Shown here piece by piece: positions 45,980 through 55,616 of a stretch of 64,000 nucleotides of DNA (position 1 is the stretch's first letter; every line of letters begins with the position of its first letter). Location: contig NZ_SNUF01000001.1 of assembly GCF_012027305.1 (NCBI RefSeq), forward strand, positions 434,001 through 498,000. Reading direction: 5' to 3'. Both the position numbers and the translations under genes were made by a program. Under the pieces are notes generated by a model that was not told where the DNA came from, made no database searches, and saw only the letters and a list, made by a program, of their open reading frames with translations. This stretch comes from Thermococcus sp. MAR1. Its GTDB lineage: Archaea > Methanobacteriota_B > Thermococci > Thermococcales > Thermococcaceae.

Positions 45980-47857
45980 ATGAACGCCTTGGAGAGGCTC
46001 GAAAGGCTCCTCGACAAAGAGCAGTTTGAGAAAATCAGAGCGATAAACAATCCCGAACTCCACGAGTTTTTGGCAGAATGGATAGAATGGCTTGAGCCGG
46101 ATAAGGTTTTCGTTTGCACCGATAGCGAAGAGGACGAGGGTTATGTTAGATGGAAGGCCCTCTATTACGGTGAGGAAAAGCTCCTCGAAACACCAAATCA
46201 CACCGTCCACTACGACAACTACTACGATCAGGCCAGGGACAAGGCCAACACCAAGCTTCTCGTTCCTGGCGGGAAGGAGATTCCATTCCTCAACACCAAG
46301 GACAGAGACGAAGGGCTGAAAGAGATACGTGAGCTCATGAAGGGGGTCATGAGAGGCAAAGAGCTCTTCGTGTGCTTCTTCGTCCTCGGGCCGAAGAACT
46401 CGGTTTTCACGATTCCAGCCGTTCAGCTTACCGATTCGGCATACGTTGCCCACTCCGAGTTCATCCTCTACAGAAAAGGTTATGAGGAGTTCAAACGCCT
46501 TGGAAGGGGGGCCAGATTCTTCCGCTTCGTCCACTCAGCTGGAGAGCTCGACGAGAGAAAAACGAGTAAAAACCTCGATAAGAGGCGCATCTACATAGAC
46601 CTCGTTGGGGAGACTGTTTACTCCGTCAACACCCAGTACGGCGGCAATACCATCGGGCTCAAGAAGCTCGCCTTCAGGCTCACCATTCAGCGAGCCGTCA
46701 GGGAGGGCTGGCTCAGCGAGCACATGTTCCTGATGCGCGTCAACGGCCCCAACGGGAGAAAGACCTACTTCACCGGCGCCTATCCGAGCATGTGCGGAAA
46801 GACTTCCACCGCCATGATAAGCTGGGAGAACATAGTTGGCGACGATCTTACCTTCATAATGCCCCTCAACGGCGTTGCTCGGGGAGCCAATGTCGAGAAG
46901 GGTGTCTTCGGCATCATCCAGGGTGTCAACCCCGAGGACGACCCGATTATTTGGCAGGTTCTTCACTCGCCGGTGGAGATAATTTTCTCCAACGTTCTCG
47001 TTAATGACGGGAAGCCCTACTGGAACGAGATGGGCATAGAGATTCCCGATGAGGGTGAGAACCACAGTGGAAAGTGGTGGCGCGGTAAGAAAGATAAGGA
47101 AGGAAACGAGATACCGCCGAGCCACAAGAACGCGCGCTTTACGGTTTCACTTGAACACTTCCCGAACGTTGACCTGGAAGCCCTCGAAGCCCCGTGCGGG
47201 GTTGAGGTTGGCGGAATGATATTTGGCGGCCGCGACAAGGACACGTGGCCGCCGGTTAGGGAGGCTTTCGACTGGAAGCACGGCGTCGTTACGATGGGTG
47301 CCGCCCTTGAGAGCGAGACCACAGCGGCAACCCTTGGCAAGGAAGGCGTCAGAGCATTTAACCCAATGGCCATCCTGGACTTTATGAGCGTTCCACTGGG
47401 GGACTACATCAAGAACTACCTGGAGTTCGAGAAGAAGCTGAGGAAAACGCCAAAGATATTTGCCGTCAACTACTTCCTCCGTGACGAGAACGGCAACTGG
47501 CTCAACCACAAGCTTGACAAGGCTGTCTGGCTCAAGTGGATGGAACTCCGCGTTCACGGTGACGTTGACGCCATCGAGACGCCTATAGGCTACATTCCGA
47601 AGTACGAGGACCTGGCGAGGCTCTTCAGGGAAGTTCTCAACAAGGATTACAGCAGGGGAGACTACGAGAAGCAGTTCACGGTAAGGGTTCCAGAGCTTTT
47701 AGCAAAGATTGAGCGCATCGAGAAAATCTACCGCGAGCAGGTGAGGGAAGTTCCTGGGGAGCTCTTTAAGGTCCTTGAGGAAGAGAAGAAGCGCCTCCTT
47801 GAGGCCAGAGCGAAGTACGGCGACTACATCAGCCCCTTTGTCCTTGAAAAAAATTGA
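45980..47857 (+). CDS. pckA: Phosphoenolpyruvate carboxykinase (GTP)
   Basis: The 625-residue GTP-type enzyme interconverts oxaloacetate and phosphoenolpyruvate and feeds gluconeogenesis. TGAYPSMCGKTSTAMISWEN holds the P-loop and the hyper-reactive Cys. VGDDLTFIMPLNG supplies metal-binding Asp, and RGANVEKGVFGIIQGVNPED follows. The length fits the GTP family. GGAGGCGAT precedes the ATG. An 11-base inverted repeat upstream suggests regulation other than by the glycolytic motif found at the next gene. Confidence 0.96.
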   Translation: MNALERLERLLDKEQFEKIRAINNPELHEFLAEWIEWLEPDKVFVCTDSEEDEGYVRWKALYYGEEKLLETPNHTVHYDNYYDQARDKANTKLLVPGGKEIPFLNTKDRDEGLKEIRELMKGVMRGKELFVCFFVLGPKNSVFTIPAVQLTDSAYVAHSEFILYRKGYEEFKRLGRGARFFRFVHSAGELDERKTSKNLDKRRIYIDLVGETVYSVNTQYGGNTIGLKKLAFRLTIQRAVREGWLSEHMFLMRVNGPNGRKTYFTGAYPSMCGKTSTAMISWENIVGDDLTFIMPLNGVARGANVEKGVFGIIQGVNPEDDPIIWQVLHSPVEIIFSNVLVNDGKPYWNEMGIEIPDEGENHSGKWWRGKKDKEGNEIPPSHKNARFTVSLEHFPNVDLEALEAPCGVEVGGMIFGGRDKDTWPPVREAFDWKHGVVTMGAALESETTAATLGKEGVRAFNPMAILDFMSVPLGDYIKNYLEFEKKLRKTPKIFAVNYFLRDENGNWLNHKLDKAVWLKWMELRVHGDVDAIETPIGYIPKYEDLARLFREVLNKDYSRGDYEKQFTVRVPELLAKIERIEKIYREQVREVPGELFKVLEEEKKRLLEARAKYGDYISPFVLEKN

Positions 47858-47897
47858 GCCTCTCTTTTCTCCTTTTCGTTGAATGCCGGACGGCAAG

Positions 47898-47942
47898 ACT
47901 TTTTAAGGTTGACTCCAAATATTTATCACCCATGATGATACA
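47898..47942 (+). promoter_or_regulatory. malP promoter with Thermococcales glycolytic motif
   Basis: TATCAC-CCATG-ATGATA (47924-47940) matches the motif TATCAC-N5-GTGATA with one change. It lies downstream of the TATA element CTTTTTAAGG (47899-47908). In Thermococcales this position marks genes repressed by TrmBL1/TGR when sugar is absent. Confidence 0.75.
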
Positions 47943-47954
47943 CGGGTGGTTGCC

Positions 47955-50450
47955 ATGGTTGAGGTTTTCAGTACCCAGGATGTAATCAGGGAGAAGCTTC
48001 CCCATCCATTGAAGGATCTGGCGGAGCTGGCTTACAACTACTGGTGGAGCTGGAACAGAAGGGCAACAAAGCTCTGGGAGTACATAGACCCGGAGCTTTG
48101 GATGGAGCACAAGAACCCGGTCAAGCTTCTTCTTGATGTTCCTGAGAAGAGATTCCGCGAGCTTCTCAAGGATGACGATTTTATGAACCTCTACGACCTT
48201 GTCACAGAGCAGTTCGAGGACTATATGAACCCATCATCGACCTGGTTCTCTACCAACTATCCCAAGTGGGACAAACCGATAGTGTACCTGTGCATGGAGT
48301 ACGGCATAAGCAGGAGCCTGCCCATCTATTCTGGCGGCCTTGGAATTCTCGCCGGCGACCACGTGAAGACCGCGAGCGACCTTGGTTTGCCGTTCATAGC
48401 TATAGGCCTCCTCTACAAGCACGGCTATTTCAGGCAGGAGATAGGAAGGGACGGAAGGCAGAGGGAGGTTTTTCCGGAATACAAACCCGAGGAAATGCCT
48501 ATCAAGCCAGTCCTTGGCAAGGACGGAAAGCCCCTACTGGTGGAGGTCCCGGTGGAGGACAGAATCATCTACGCGAGGGCCTTTGAGGTCACGGTTGGCA
48601 GGGTGAAGATATACCTCCTCGATACTGATGTGCCTGAGAACGGCGCCGACGACAGAACGATATGTGACTACCTCTACAACGCGGAGATAGACAAGAGGAT
48701 AAAGCAGGAGATACTCCTGGGAATCGGTGGAATGAGACTGCTTAAAGCCCTCGGAATAGAGCCCGGCGTGGTTCACCTCAACGAGGGACACCCTGCCTTT
48801 GCGAACCTCCAGAGAATGGCCTGGTACATGGAGGAGGGCCTTACCTTTACCGAGGCCCTCAGCATAGTGAGGGGCACGACGGTTTTCACCACCCACACCC
48901 CGGTTCCGGCCGGCCACGACAGGTTTCCGATAGAGGAGGTCAGGAAGCGCCTTACTAAGTTCCTTGAGGGCAGGGAAGAACTGCTGGAGCTCGGGAGAGA
49001 GGGCGACCAGCTCAACATGACCCTGCTCGCGATAAGAACGTCGAGCTACGTCAACGGCGTAAGCAAACTTCATGCCGAGGTAAGCAAGCGTATGTGGAAG
49101 GACCTCTGGCCCGACGTTCCCATAGACGAAATACCAATCGAGGGCATCACCAATGGAATCCATACCATGACGTGGGTTCACAACGAGATGAGAAAGCTCT
49201 TTGACCGCTATCTTGGCAAAATCTGGCGCGAACACACCAATCTAGAAGGCCTCTGGTACGCCGTTGAGATGATTCCCGCTGAGGAGCTTTGGGAAGCACA
49301 CCTAGAAGCCAAGAGGCAGTTCATAGAGTTCCTCCGGAGAAAAGTCATGAGGCGGAACGAACGCCTTGGAACAGACGACCCCCTACCGGACATGGACGAG
49401 AACGCACTCATAATAGGCTTTGCCAGGCGCTTCGCAACATACAAGCGCGCAACCCTTCTATTCACGGATCTTGAGCGGTTGAAGAGGATACTCAACGATC
49501 CCGAGAGACCCGTTTACCTTGTCTTCGGTGGAAAGGCCCATCCGATGGACGAGGCTGGAAAAGAGTTCCTCAGGAGGGTTTACGAGGTCAGTCAGATGCC
49601 CGAATTCAGGGGCAAGATATTCGTGATGGAGAACTACGACATGGGCAGTGCCAGGCTCATGGTTGCCGGCGTTGACGTCTGGCTCAACACGCCGCGCAGG
49701 CCGATGGAGGCCAGCGGAACGAGCGGCATGAAGGCAGGACTAAACGGCGTTCTCAACGCGAGCATCTACGACGGCTGGTGGGTCGAAGGCTACAACGGCA
49801 AGAACGGCTGGGTCGTTGGCGAGGAGACAACTGAGCCTGAAACCGAGTCGGACGATGTGAAGGATGCACAGGCCCTCTACGACCTCTTGGAGAGGGAGAT
49901 AATCCCGACCTACTACGGCAACAGGGAGAGATGGATATACATGATGAAGGAGAGCATCAAGAGCATAGCGCCGCGCTTCAGCACCCACAGGATGGTCAAG
50001 GAGTACGTCGGCAGGTTCTACGCGAAGGCTATGAGCAACCACATCTGGCTGACAAGGGAGAACTACAGGGGAACCAAGGAAATAGCCTCTTGGAAGGATC
50101 GCGTCACGGCGTCGTGGGACAACGTGGTGATAGAAGACCTCCAGATCAGGGAAGACAGGAACGGCTTTGATGTCACCGTGTACCTCGACGGGCTTGCACC
50201 GGAGGATGTGAGGGTCGAGCTCTACTATGGAGTCAAAGCTGAGGGCTACCACGTGGAGAAGCCCTACATCATTGAGCTGAGGCACCCAAAGGAGCTCGGT
50301 GGGAACCGGTGGCTTTACACTTACGAGGGAACTGCCCTGAGGCATCTTGGTGACCCCTGCTGGCACTATGCACTCCGTGTTTACCCGCACCACGAGAAGC
50401 TGCCCCACAGGTTCCTGCTTGGACTGGTTAAGTGGAGGGGCTTCAGCTGA
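47955..50450 (+). CDS. malP: Maltodextrin/glycogen phosphorylase
   Basis: The 831-residue GT35 enzyme releases glucose-1-P from alpha-1,4-glucans with phosphate. YWWSWNRRATKLW is the start typical of the short archaeal/bacterial form, EYGISRSLPIYSGGLGILAGDH binds substrate, and GTSGMKAGLNGVLNASIYDGWW near residue 595 holds the PLP Lys. The ATG at 47955 follows GGGTGG; the GTG at 47946 overlaps it. With pckA upstream and a glycolytic motif in its promoter, it belongs to sugar-responsive storage carbon metabolism. Confidence 0.94.
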   Translation: MVEVFSTQDVIREKLPHPLKDLAELAYNYWWSWNRRATKLWEYIDPELWMEHKNPVKLLLDVPEKRFRELLKDDDFMNLYDLVTEQFEDYMNPSSTWFSTNYPKWDKPIVYLCMEYGISRSLPIYSGGLGILAGDHVKTASDLGLPFIAIGLLYKHGYFRQEIGRDGRQREVFPEYKPEEMPIKPVLGKDGKPLLVEVPVEDRIIYARAFEVTVGRVKIYLLDTDVPENGADDRTICDYLYNAEIDKRIKQEILLGIGGMRLLKALGIEPGVVHLNEGHPAFANLQRMAWYMEEGLTFTEALSIVRGTTVFTTHTPVPAGHDRFPIEEVRKRLTKFLEGREELLELGREGDQLNMTLLAIRTSSYVNGVSKLHAEVSKRMWKDLWPDVPIDEIPIEGITNGIHTMTWVHNEMRKLFDRYLGKIWREHTNLEGLWYAVEMIPAEELWEAHLEAKRQFIEFLRRKVMRRNERLGTDDPLPDMDENALIIGFARRFATYKRATLLFTDLERLKRILNDPERPVYLVFGGKAHPMDEAGKEFLRRVYEVSQMPEFRGKIFVMENYDMGSARLMVAGVDVWLNTPRRPMEASGTSGMKAGLNGVLNASIYDGWWVEGYNGKNGWVVGEETTEPETESDDVKDAQALYDLLEREIIPTYYGNRERWIYMMKESIKSIAPRFSTHRMVKEYVGRFYAKAMSNHIWLTRENYRGTKEIASWKDRVTASWDNVVIEDLQIREDRNGFDVTVYLDGLAPEDVRVELYYGVKAEGYHVEKPYIIELRHPKELGGNRWLYTYEGTALRHLGDPCWHYALRVYPHHEKLPHRFLLGLVKWRGFS

Positions 50451-50612
50451 GGTTTTCGTTTCCCCTTATATTCTAACTTTGTGTTATTCTTGATGTGGCT
50501 GAGGCTCTGGTGATGGCATCAAATGGGCTATCCATGGCAAATTATGCAGGGTTACATTTTTAATCTTAAGTGGGTCAAGTGAAGATTTGGTAAAATTCCC
50601 GGGGGTGAAGTC

Positions 50613-51902
50613 ATGAACGAGATCAAAAAGTGGACTCTCTACATGATGTTCCTGGTAGCTGGTTTCGCTACGGGAATAGGGACCTTGGGTCTGTTTCCCC
50701 AGTTCTGGCTTAAATATGGGCTCACTGGCCTTGTAGTTCACGTGCTGTTCCTGGCGCTCTTCACGTATGTGGCGGTGCTTGAGACAGAAACCGTCATGAA
50801 GTCCGGCTACTACTTTGTCGAAATCTACCACAAGCTCTTCCGAAGAAGGGCCATGATAGTCTCGATCTTGGTCGCAGTGATCATTTTCCTCTCGTACTAC
50901 ACCGCAAACACCATGCTCAGCATCCTGGCCCCTCTGCTCGGAACCGGAACAGTTGGCAGGCTTGTTGCAAAAGTACTAATGTTTGCATTGATCTTCGTGG
51001 TTCTTACCAGGGCCAAGGAGAAGTCCTTCGCGATAATGGCCGTTGGCTCTCTGGTTTTCGTTGTTGCGGTTGCTGTAACCGCGGTGGCGTTTAAGACCCA
51101 GATTCCTGAAAACGCCACTTTCCTTGGAATGGCAAAGCACATGCTCGTTGCAAGAACCTCGTTAAGCCTGGATCTGATCAGAGACGCCGCGATGAGGGCT
51201 GCCTATGGAGTTGGTCTTGGATTTGCGTTTTACCTGATGCTTGGAAGCTTCCTTAACGAGAGATTCAACCCCAGGTTGATCATTGGCACCGGAATACTGC
51301 TTCAGTTCTTCGTCAGCATTCTCTCGACTGTCATAGTGGTCTATGCCATTGCTCCGTCGACTCCCGACAGACTTCTAACGTATGTTTACGGTGGAGACGA
51401 GGGGGCGATTGCCCTCATGGGAGACCTGCCCATCATTCTCAAGGAATATCAGGTTCTCCTGTTCCTGATAGCCATCTCAGTTTTCTTCGCCGGCCTCACG
51501 AGTCTCCTTCCAACGGCGGAGGTAGGGCTTCAGATAATCGAGTCAATGTTCAAGATGGGAAGAAACAGGGCAACAACGTACCTTTTGGGGGCTTCTCTGG
51601 CCGTTGGGGTCATCGATGCCGCGCCGGCAATCGCGGACATGGCCTTGAAGGCCGTAACCGTCTCAATATTCTTCACTTCAATCTTTGAACTCTGGCCGGT
51701 GCTGAATTCAAAGGAAAAGAGCCCAGCAATCATGGGGGCAAGTGTCCTCGCGACGCTGCTCTTCGTGGTGGGTGGCATCTACGCATTGATAATGACCTTC
51801 AGAGCCGGAGGAGTTTACCTGCTCTCGGGAATACTGGCGGTGCTCATTGTGGGCTTTGGGTTCCTCGGCGACAGACTGCTTCCGGCTCGGGAGGAGGCCT
51901 GA
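50613..51902 (+). CDS. NSS/SNF-like sodium-coupled transporter
   Basis: A 429-residue protein with about 11-12 membrane segments of the LeuT fold. The first segment has the unwound glycine-rich pattern GFATGIGTLGLFPQFWLKYG, a variant of the GLGNVWRFP signature, so the family is a diverged neurotransmitter:sodium symporter. ETETVMKSGYYF follows. The substrate is probably an amino acid or other small solute. The ATG follows GGGGGTGA. Confidence 0.78.
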   Translation: MNEIKKWTLYMMFLVAGFATGIGTLGLFPQFWLKYGLTGLVVHVLFLALFTYVAVLETETVMKSGYYFVEIYHKLFRRRAMIVSILVAVIIFLSYYTANTMLSILAPLLGTGTVGRLVAKVLMFALIFVVLTRAKEKSFAIMAVGSLVFVVAVAVTAVAFKTQIPENATFLGMAKHMLVARTSLSLDLIRDAAMRAAYGVGLGFAFYLMLGSFLNERFNPRLIIGTGILLQFFVSILSTVIVVYAIAPSTPDRLLTYVYGGDEGAIALMGDLPIILKEYQVLLFLIAISVFFAGLTSLLPTAEVGLQIIESMFKMGRNRATTYLLGASLAVGVIDAAPAIADMALKAVTVSIFFTSIFELWPVLNSKEKSPAIMGASVLATLLFVVGGIYALIMTFRAGGVYLLSGILAVLIVGFGFLGDRLLPAREEA

Positions 51903-51965
51903 TCGGCCTTTCATTTTTTAGTTTTTTAAACTGGAAGAAAAAGAAGCGGGAAAGGAAAATGCCCA

Positions 51966-53684
51966 TCATTTGTGGGCGAATATCGCCACGACCTTCTCCC
52001 CAACCTCGTCGATTCTTACGAAGCCGAAGCGCTCGAACTGGACGATATCATCAACCTTAACGTCCGCATCGCTCTCCAGAATGCCCTTCCTGACAATCAG
52101 CTCGTCCCCTTCCGGCACGAGAACCTCGCAGGGCTTTCCTTCGGTCACCCAGTGGACCATCCTCCAGCGATGTTCCTTGGCCACCTCGTACTCGACGCTG
52201 TGGAACTTTGCCCTGATTCCATCTTCGCTCGCCTCGACTATCTCGACGTTGAAGAGGTCCTTCAGGCGGACGAAGTTGCCCGGCTTGAAGAGCTCCATAT
52301 CGTCCCTTGAGACGTAAACAGGCTCTCCCGGCCTGAACTTGAGCTTTCTTGTTCCCCTCTCTGGGTGGTCAGGGTGGAGCGGTATCTCCGCTATGAACTC
52401 TTCATCATAGCCCTCTATGTACATGGGTATCGGATCGGCAACGAAGAAGTACCTGTTGGCTATCGGTTCTACGATGTGCCTGTTTATCGCAGCAAGGTTG
52501 TCCCAGCTTATCGTAGTGTCGCTCCGCTTGAGACCGACCTCGATGATGAGCTGCCTTATTGCCTCCGGCCTTATGCCGCGCCTCTTGAGGGCCCTGATGG
52601 TTCCGAGCCTGGGGTCGTCCCAGCCGAGGTATTTTCCTTCCTGGATTCCCCTCCTCGTCTTGGACTTGCTGAGGATTACTCCCTCTATGCTGAGCCTTCC
52701 GTGATGGACTGTAACCGGGTACTCCCAGCCAAAATAGTCGTAGATGTAGCGTTGCCTCGTCTCGTTTTCAGCATGTTCCTGGCCGCGGAAGATGTGAGTG
52801 ACGCCGAGCTCGTAGTCGTCTATGGCCGAGGCGAAGTTGTAGAGGGGCCAGACGCGGTATTTGTCCCCAACGCGCGGGTGGTCGGGGTTGTCGATTATCC
52901 TCAGCGCCGGCCAGTCCCTGACAGCGGGATTTGGATGGCTCAGGTCGGTCTTTATTCTTACCACAGCCTCTCCTTCCTTATACTCGCCGTTCAGCATCTT
53001 CCTCCAGCGCTCCAGCTGAACCTCAACCGGCTCCTCCCTGTGGGGGCAGGCGATGCCCTTGTCGCGAAGCTCGCGGAACTTCTCAGGCGGGCAGGTGCAG
53101 ACGTAGGCTTTTCCTCCCTTTATGAGCCTCTCAGCGTAGTCGTAGTATATCTCCAGCCTGTCGCTGGCGATGTGTATCTCGTCTATCTTGAAGCCGAGCC
53201 ATTCGAGGTCCTCGATTATCCAGTCGTAGAAGATAGGCTCGGGCCTCTTGACCTTCGGGTCAGTGTCGTCAAAGCGAAGGATGAACTTCCCACCGTAGAG
53301 CCTCGCGTACTCGTGGCTCAGGATGGCTGCCCTCGCGTTTCCAAGGTGGAAGGCTCCATCGGGATTGGGAGCGAAGCGGGTAACGACCTTTCCCTTCTCC
53401 GCCTTTGGAAGGGGTGGCAGACCCTTCTTCTCCTCCTTTTTGACCTTTTTCTCTTCGAAGAACTCTGGATAAATCTCCCTCAGCTTGGTCTCCTGCTCTC
53501 CGAGGTCCATACCGTTGACTCTCTCAACGATTTCGTTGACGAGGGGGATTATCTCCTTCGCCTTGGGTCTCAATTCGGGATTCTCACCCAGAACCTTTCC
53601 GATAACGGCCTTGGCGTTTGCCTTCCCCTTGTGGGTGTAAGCGTTTATGAGCGCGTACTTCAGTATAAGCTCCTCCACGTTCAT
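51966..53684 (-). CDS. gltX: Glutamyl-tRNA synthetase
   Basis: The 572-residue archaeal GluRS (class I) charges tRNA-Glu. TRFAPNPDGAFHLGNARAAI has the HIGH-type motif as HLGN, and ILSKSKTRRGI is the KMSKS-type loop. The C-terminal beta-barrel anticodon domain resembles that of GlnRS, as expected in archaea. The ATG at 53684 (MNVEELILKYAL) follows GGTGAGGAG. The open frame continues upstream, but that part is not conserved. Confidence 0.95.
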   Translation of the reverse strand: MNVEELILKYALINAYTHKGKANAKAVIGKVLGENPELRPKAKEIIPLVNEIVERVNGMDLGEQETKLREIYPEFFEEKKVKKEEKKGLPPLPKAEKGKVVTRFAPNPDGAFHLGNARAAILSHEYARLYGGKFILRFDDTDPKVKRPEPIFYDWIIEDLEWLGFKIDEIHIASDRLEIYYDYAERLIKGGKAYVCTCPPEKFRELRDKGIACPHREEPVEVQLERWRKMLNGEYKEGEAVVRIKTDLSHPNPAVRDWPALRIIDNPDHPRVGDKYRVWPLYNFASAIDDYELGVTHIFRGQEHAENETRQRYIYDYFGWEYPVTVHHGRLSIEGVILSKSKTRRGIQEGKYLGWDDPRLGTIRALKRRGIRPEAIRQLIIEVGLKRSDTTISWDNLAAINRHIVEPIANRYFFVADPIPMYIEGYDEEFIAEIPLHPDHPERGTRKLKFRPGEPVYVSRDDMELFKPGNFVRLKDLFNVEIVEASEDGIRAKFHSVEYEVAKEHRWRMVHWVTEGKPCEVLVPEGDELIVRKGILESDADVKVDDIVQFERFGFVRIDEVGEKVVAIFAHK

Positions 53685-53758
53685 TCTCCTCACCGGGGGG
53701 AGAAAGGCGGGAGTGGTTATAAAGTTAGTCCTCAAGAATGGAGAAAAGATGGCGGAGC

Positions 53759-55144
53759 TCACTCCGCGAAGGTAACTATCTTGAGGTTTATTGGGCGCCT
53801 GACAACGTTGTACTTTCTGGCTCCAACGAGGTACTTGACACCGCTCTCGCTCACGGTGTCTATGAGCCTCTGAGTTATGACGCCGTTGAAGACCACCGCG
53901 TAGACGTCCTTGCGCTCCTTGAGCTGATTTGTGAGTTCCCTAACGGGGATCTCTGCAATGATGTTCTTGTCTTTGTCAAGAAGGAGCGCCATTGACTCCT
54001 TGGAGGCCTTGACCTTCTCTATGAACTGGCCGAATTCGTCAAGCTCGCTCGGCTTCGGCTGCTGGATGGGTTTTATTATGCGTTCCTCCCTCCTGGGCTC
54101 CGGCTGGGGTTTCCTCTCCTCGGCCTTTACGACCGGTGGAGCTGGAGTAGGAGGCTTAACCTCTCTCTTCTCCTCCCTGGCCTTTGCCTTCTCCTTTTCC
54201 TTTATGACGTCGTAGAAGTTCCTGCCCTTGTAGAATATCTCCGTTATGACCTGCTCGGCCGGAACCTTGCTCCTGAGGGACTTGACTATCTCCTTCTTGG
54301 TCAGCTCCTCGACTTCCTTGCCCTCCGGTGCCCTTGCTACGTAGTCAACATCCGCCACCTGGAGAAGCTCCTTGAGTATGAGCTCACCTCCGCGGTCACC
54401 GTCGGTGAAGGCCGTGACGATCCTCTCCTTGCTGAGCTTTATTATGGTCTCCGGAACGGAGGTGCCCTCCACGGCTATCGCGTTCTTTATGCCGTGCTTG
54501 AGCAGGTTGAGAACATCAGCCCTACCCTCAACGACGATGATTGAGTCAGAGAACGGCACATGGGGTCCGGCTGGGAGCTTCTCGGGGCCGTACTCTATGA
54601 GTTCCTTGGCACGGACGGCCTTCTTAACCTCCTCGGTAAGTTCCTGGGTTTCCGGTATTTCCTGCTCCATGAGGCTCTCGAGTATCTCCTTGGCCCTTTC
54701 GATTATGTACTTCCTCTTGGTCGCCCTGACGTCTTCGATGCGGAGAACCTTTATCTTGGCCTCGGCCGGGCCAACGCGGTCGATGGTTTCGAGAGCAGCC
54801 GCCAGGATGGCGGTCTCAACCCTGTCAAGGCTCGAAGGAACGGTTATCGTTCCGTAGGTCTTTCCAGCCTTCGTGTGAACTTCAACCCTTATCCTTCCAA
54901 TCCTTCCAGTTTTCTGAAGTTCCCTTAAATCGAGATCGTCACCCAGAAGGCCCTCAGTTTGACCAAAAATAGCACCGACGACGTCGGGCCTTTCAACAAT
55001 TCCGTTCGCTTCAAACTCCGCATATATCACGTACTTTGTGGTTCCAAACTCGTCTTTGGCTGACATACCACCACCCTCTTTCCGTTTTTCAAACTTCTGC
55101 TTTTCAGCCAAAATGTGGTGAAGCACTGTCTTTTTCCTCTTCAT
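53759..55144 (-). CDS. dnaG: Archaeal DnaG-type primase / exosome-associated protein
   Basis: A 461-residue TOPRIM protein. VVEGRADVLNLL and FTDGDRGGELI are the TOPRIM Glu and Asp motifs in the middle. The region near residues 310-370 is a charged, proline-rich linker. Archaeal DnaG associates with the RNA exosome and binds poly(A); it is not the main replicative primase. The start overlaps the stop of the TOPRIM gene upstream (ATGA). Confidence 0.93.
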   Translation of the reverse strand: MKRKKTVLHHILAEKQKFEKRKEGGGMSAKDEFGTTKYVIYAEFEANGIVERPDVVGAIFGQTEGLLGDDLDLRELQKTGRIGRIRVEVHTKAGKTYGTITVPSSLDRVETAILAAALETIDRVGPAEAKIKVLRIEDVRATKRKYIIERAKEILESLMEQEIPETQELTEEVKKAVRAKELIEYGPEKLPAGPHVPFSDSIIVVEGRADVLNLLKHGIKNAIAVEGTSVPETIIKLSKERIVTAFTDGDRGGELILKELLQVADVDYVARAPEGKEVEELTKKEIVKSLRSKVPAEQVITEIFYKGRNFYDVIKEKEKAKAREEKREVKPPTPAPPVVKAEERKPQPEPRREERIIKPIQQPKPSELDEFGQFIEKVKASKESMALLLDKDKNIIAEIPVRELTNQLKERKDVYAVVFNGVITQRLIDTVSESGVKYLVGARKYNVVRRPINLKIVTFAE

Positions 55145-55542
55145 CGAATCCCCTCCAACAGGGGGTCAGAAACGGAGACGACCTTAAGGTAAAGACCGTA
55201 GAGGTCCTCGATTCCTTTGATGTCCTTCTTTGCTATTCTCTTGAGCTCCCTGCGCGTCTCTGAATCAACCCTGCAGGGATAGCCCTCCAGATACCGGAGG
55301 AGCTTCCTTGCGAGCTCTTCGCCCTTTCTGTCGAAGTCCGTAAGTATCATGACCTCTTTATGGGATGACGCGATGAGCGCAACTTCCGTTAAAGGTAGGC
55401 GGGAGAGCCTTATTATCTCCGCCCTGACCCCCAGATTCCTCAGAGCCACCTCGTCTCGCGGGCCCTCCACGATGAGGGCTCCCTCAAACTCTCGCAGTTT
55501 ATCTATAAGCTCCAGGAATCTTTTATAGTTTTCGGCGTACAT
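55141..55542 (-). CDS. Small TOPRIM-domain protein (UPF0292 type)
   Basis: A 133-residue protein that is almost all TOPRIM domain: GALIVEGPRDEVALRNLG with the conserved Glu, and MILTDFDRKGEELARKLLRY with the Asp pair. TOPRIM proteins of this size are related to RNase M5 and reverse-gyrase-type folds, but this one has no known reaction. Its coupling to dnaG by ATGA suggests a shared nucleic acid role. Confidence 0.85.
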   Translation of the reverse strand: MYAENYKRFLELIDKLREFEGALIVEGPRDEVALRNLGVRAEIIRLSRLPLTEVALIASSHKEVMILTDFDRKGEELARKLLRYLEGYPCRVDSETRRELKRIAKKDIKGIEDLYGLYLKVVSVSDPLLEGIR

Positions 55543-55616
55543 ATTGCCGTCGGTTAGGTAACGAAAGAATGTGGTTATAAGTTTATTGGATGATTTTTGA
55601 CGCTTTTTTGTCTATC

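Noticed and set aside
52365-53873. 502-codon frame antisense to gltX
   Set aside because: gltX has HIGH-type and KMSKS-type motifs on the minus strand; the plus-strand translation is not protein-like and runs into dnaG.
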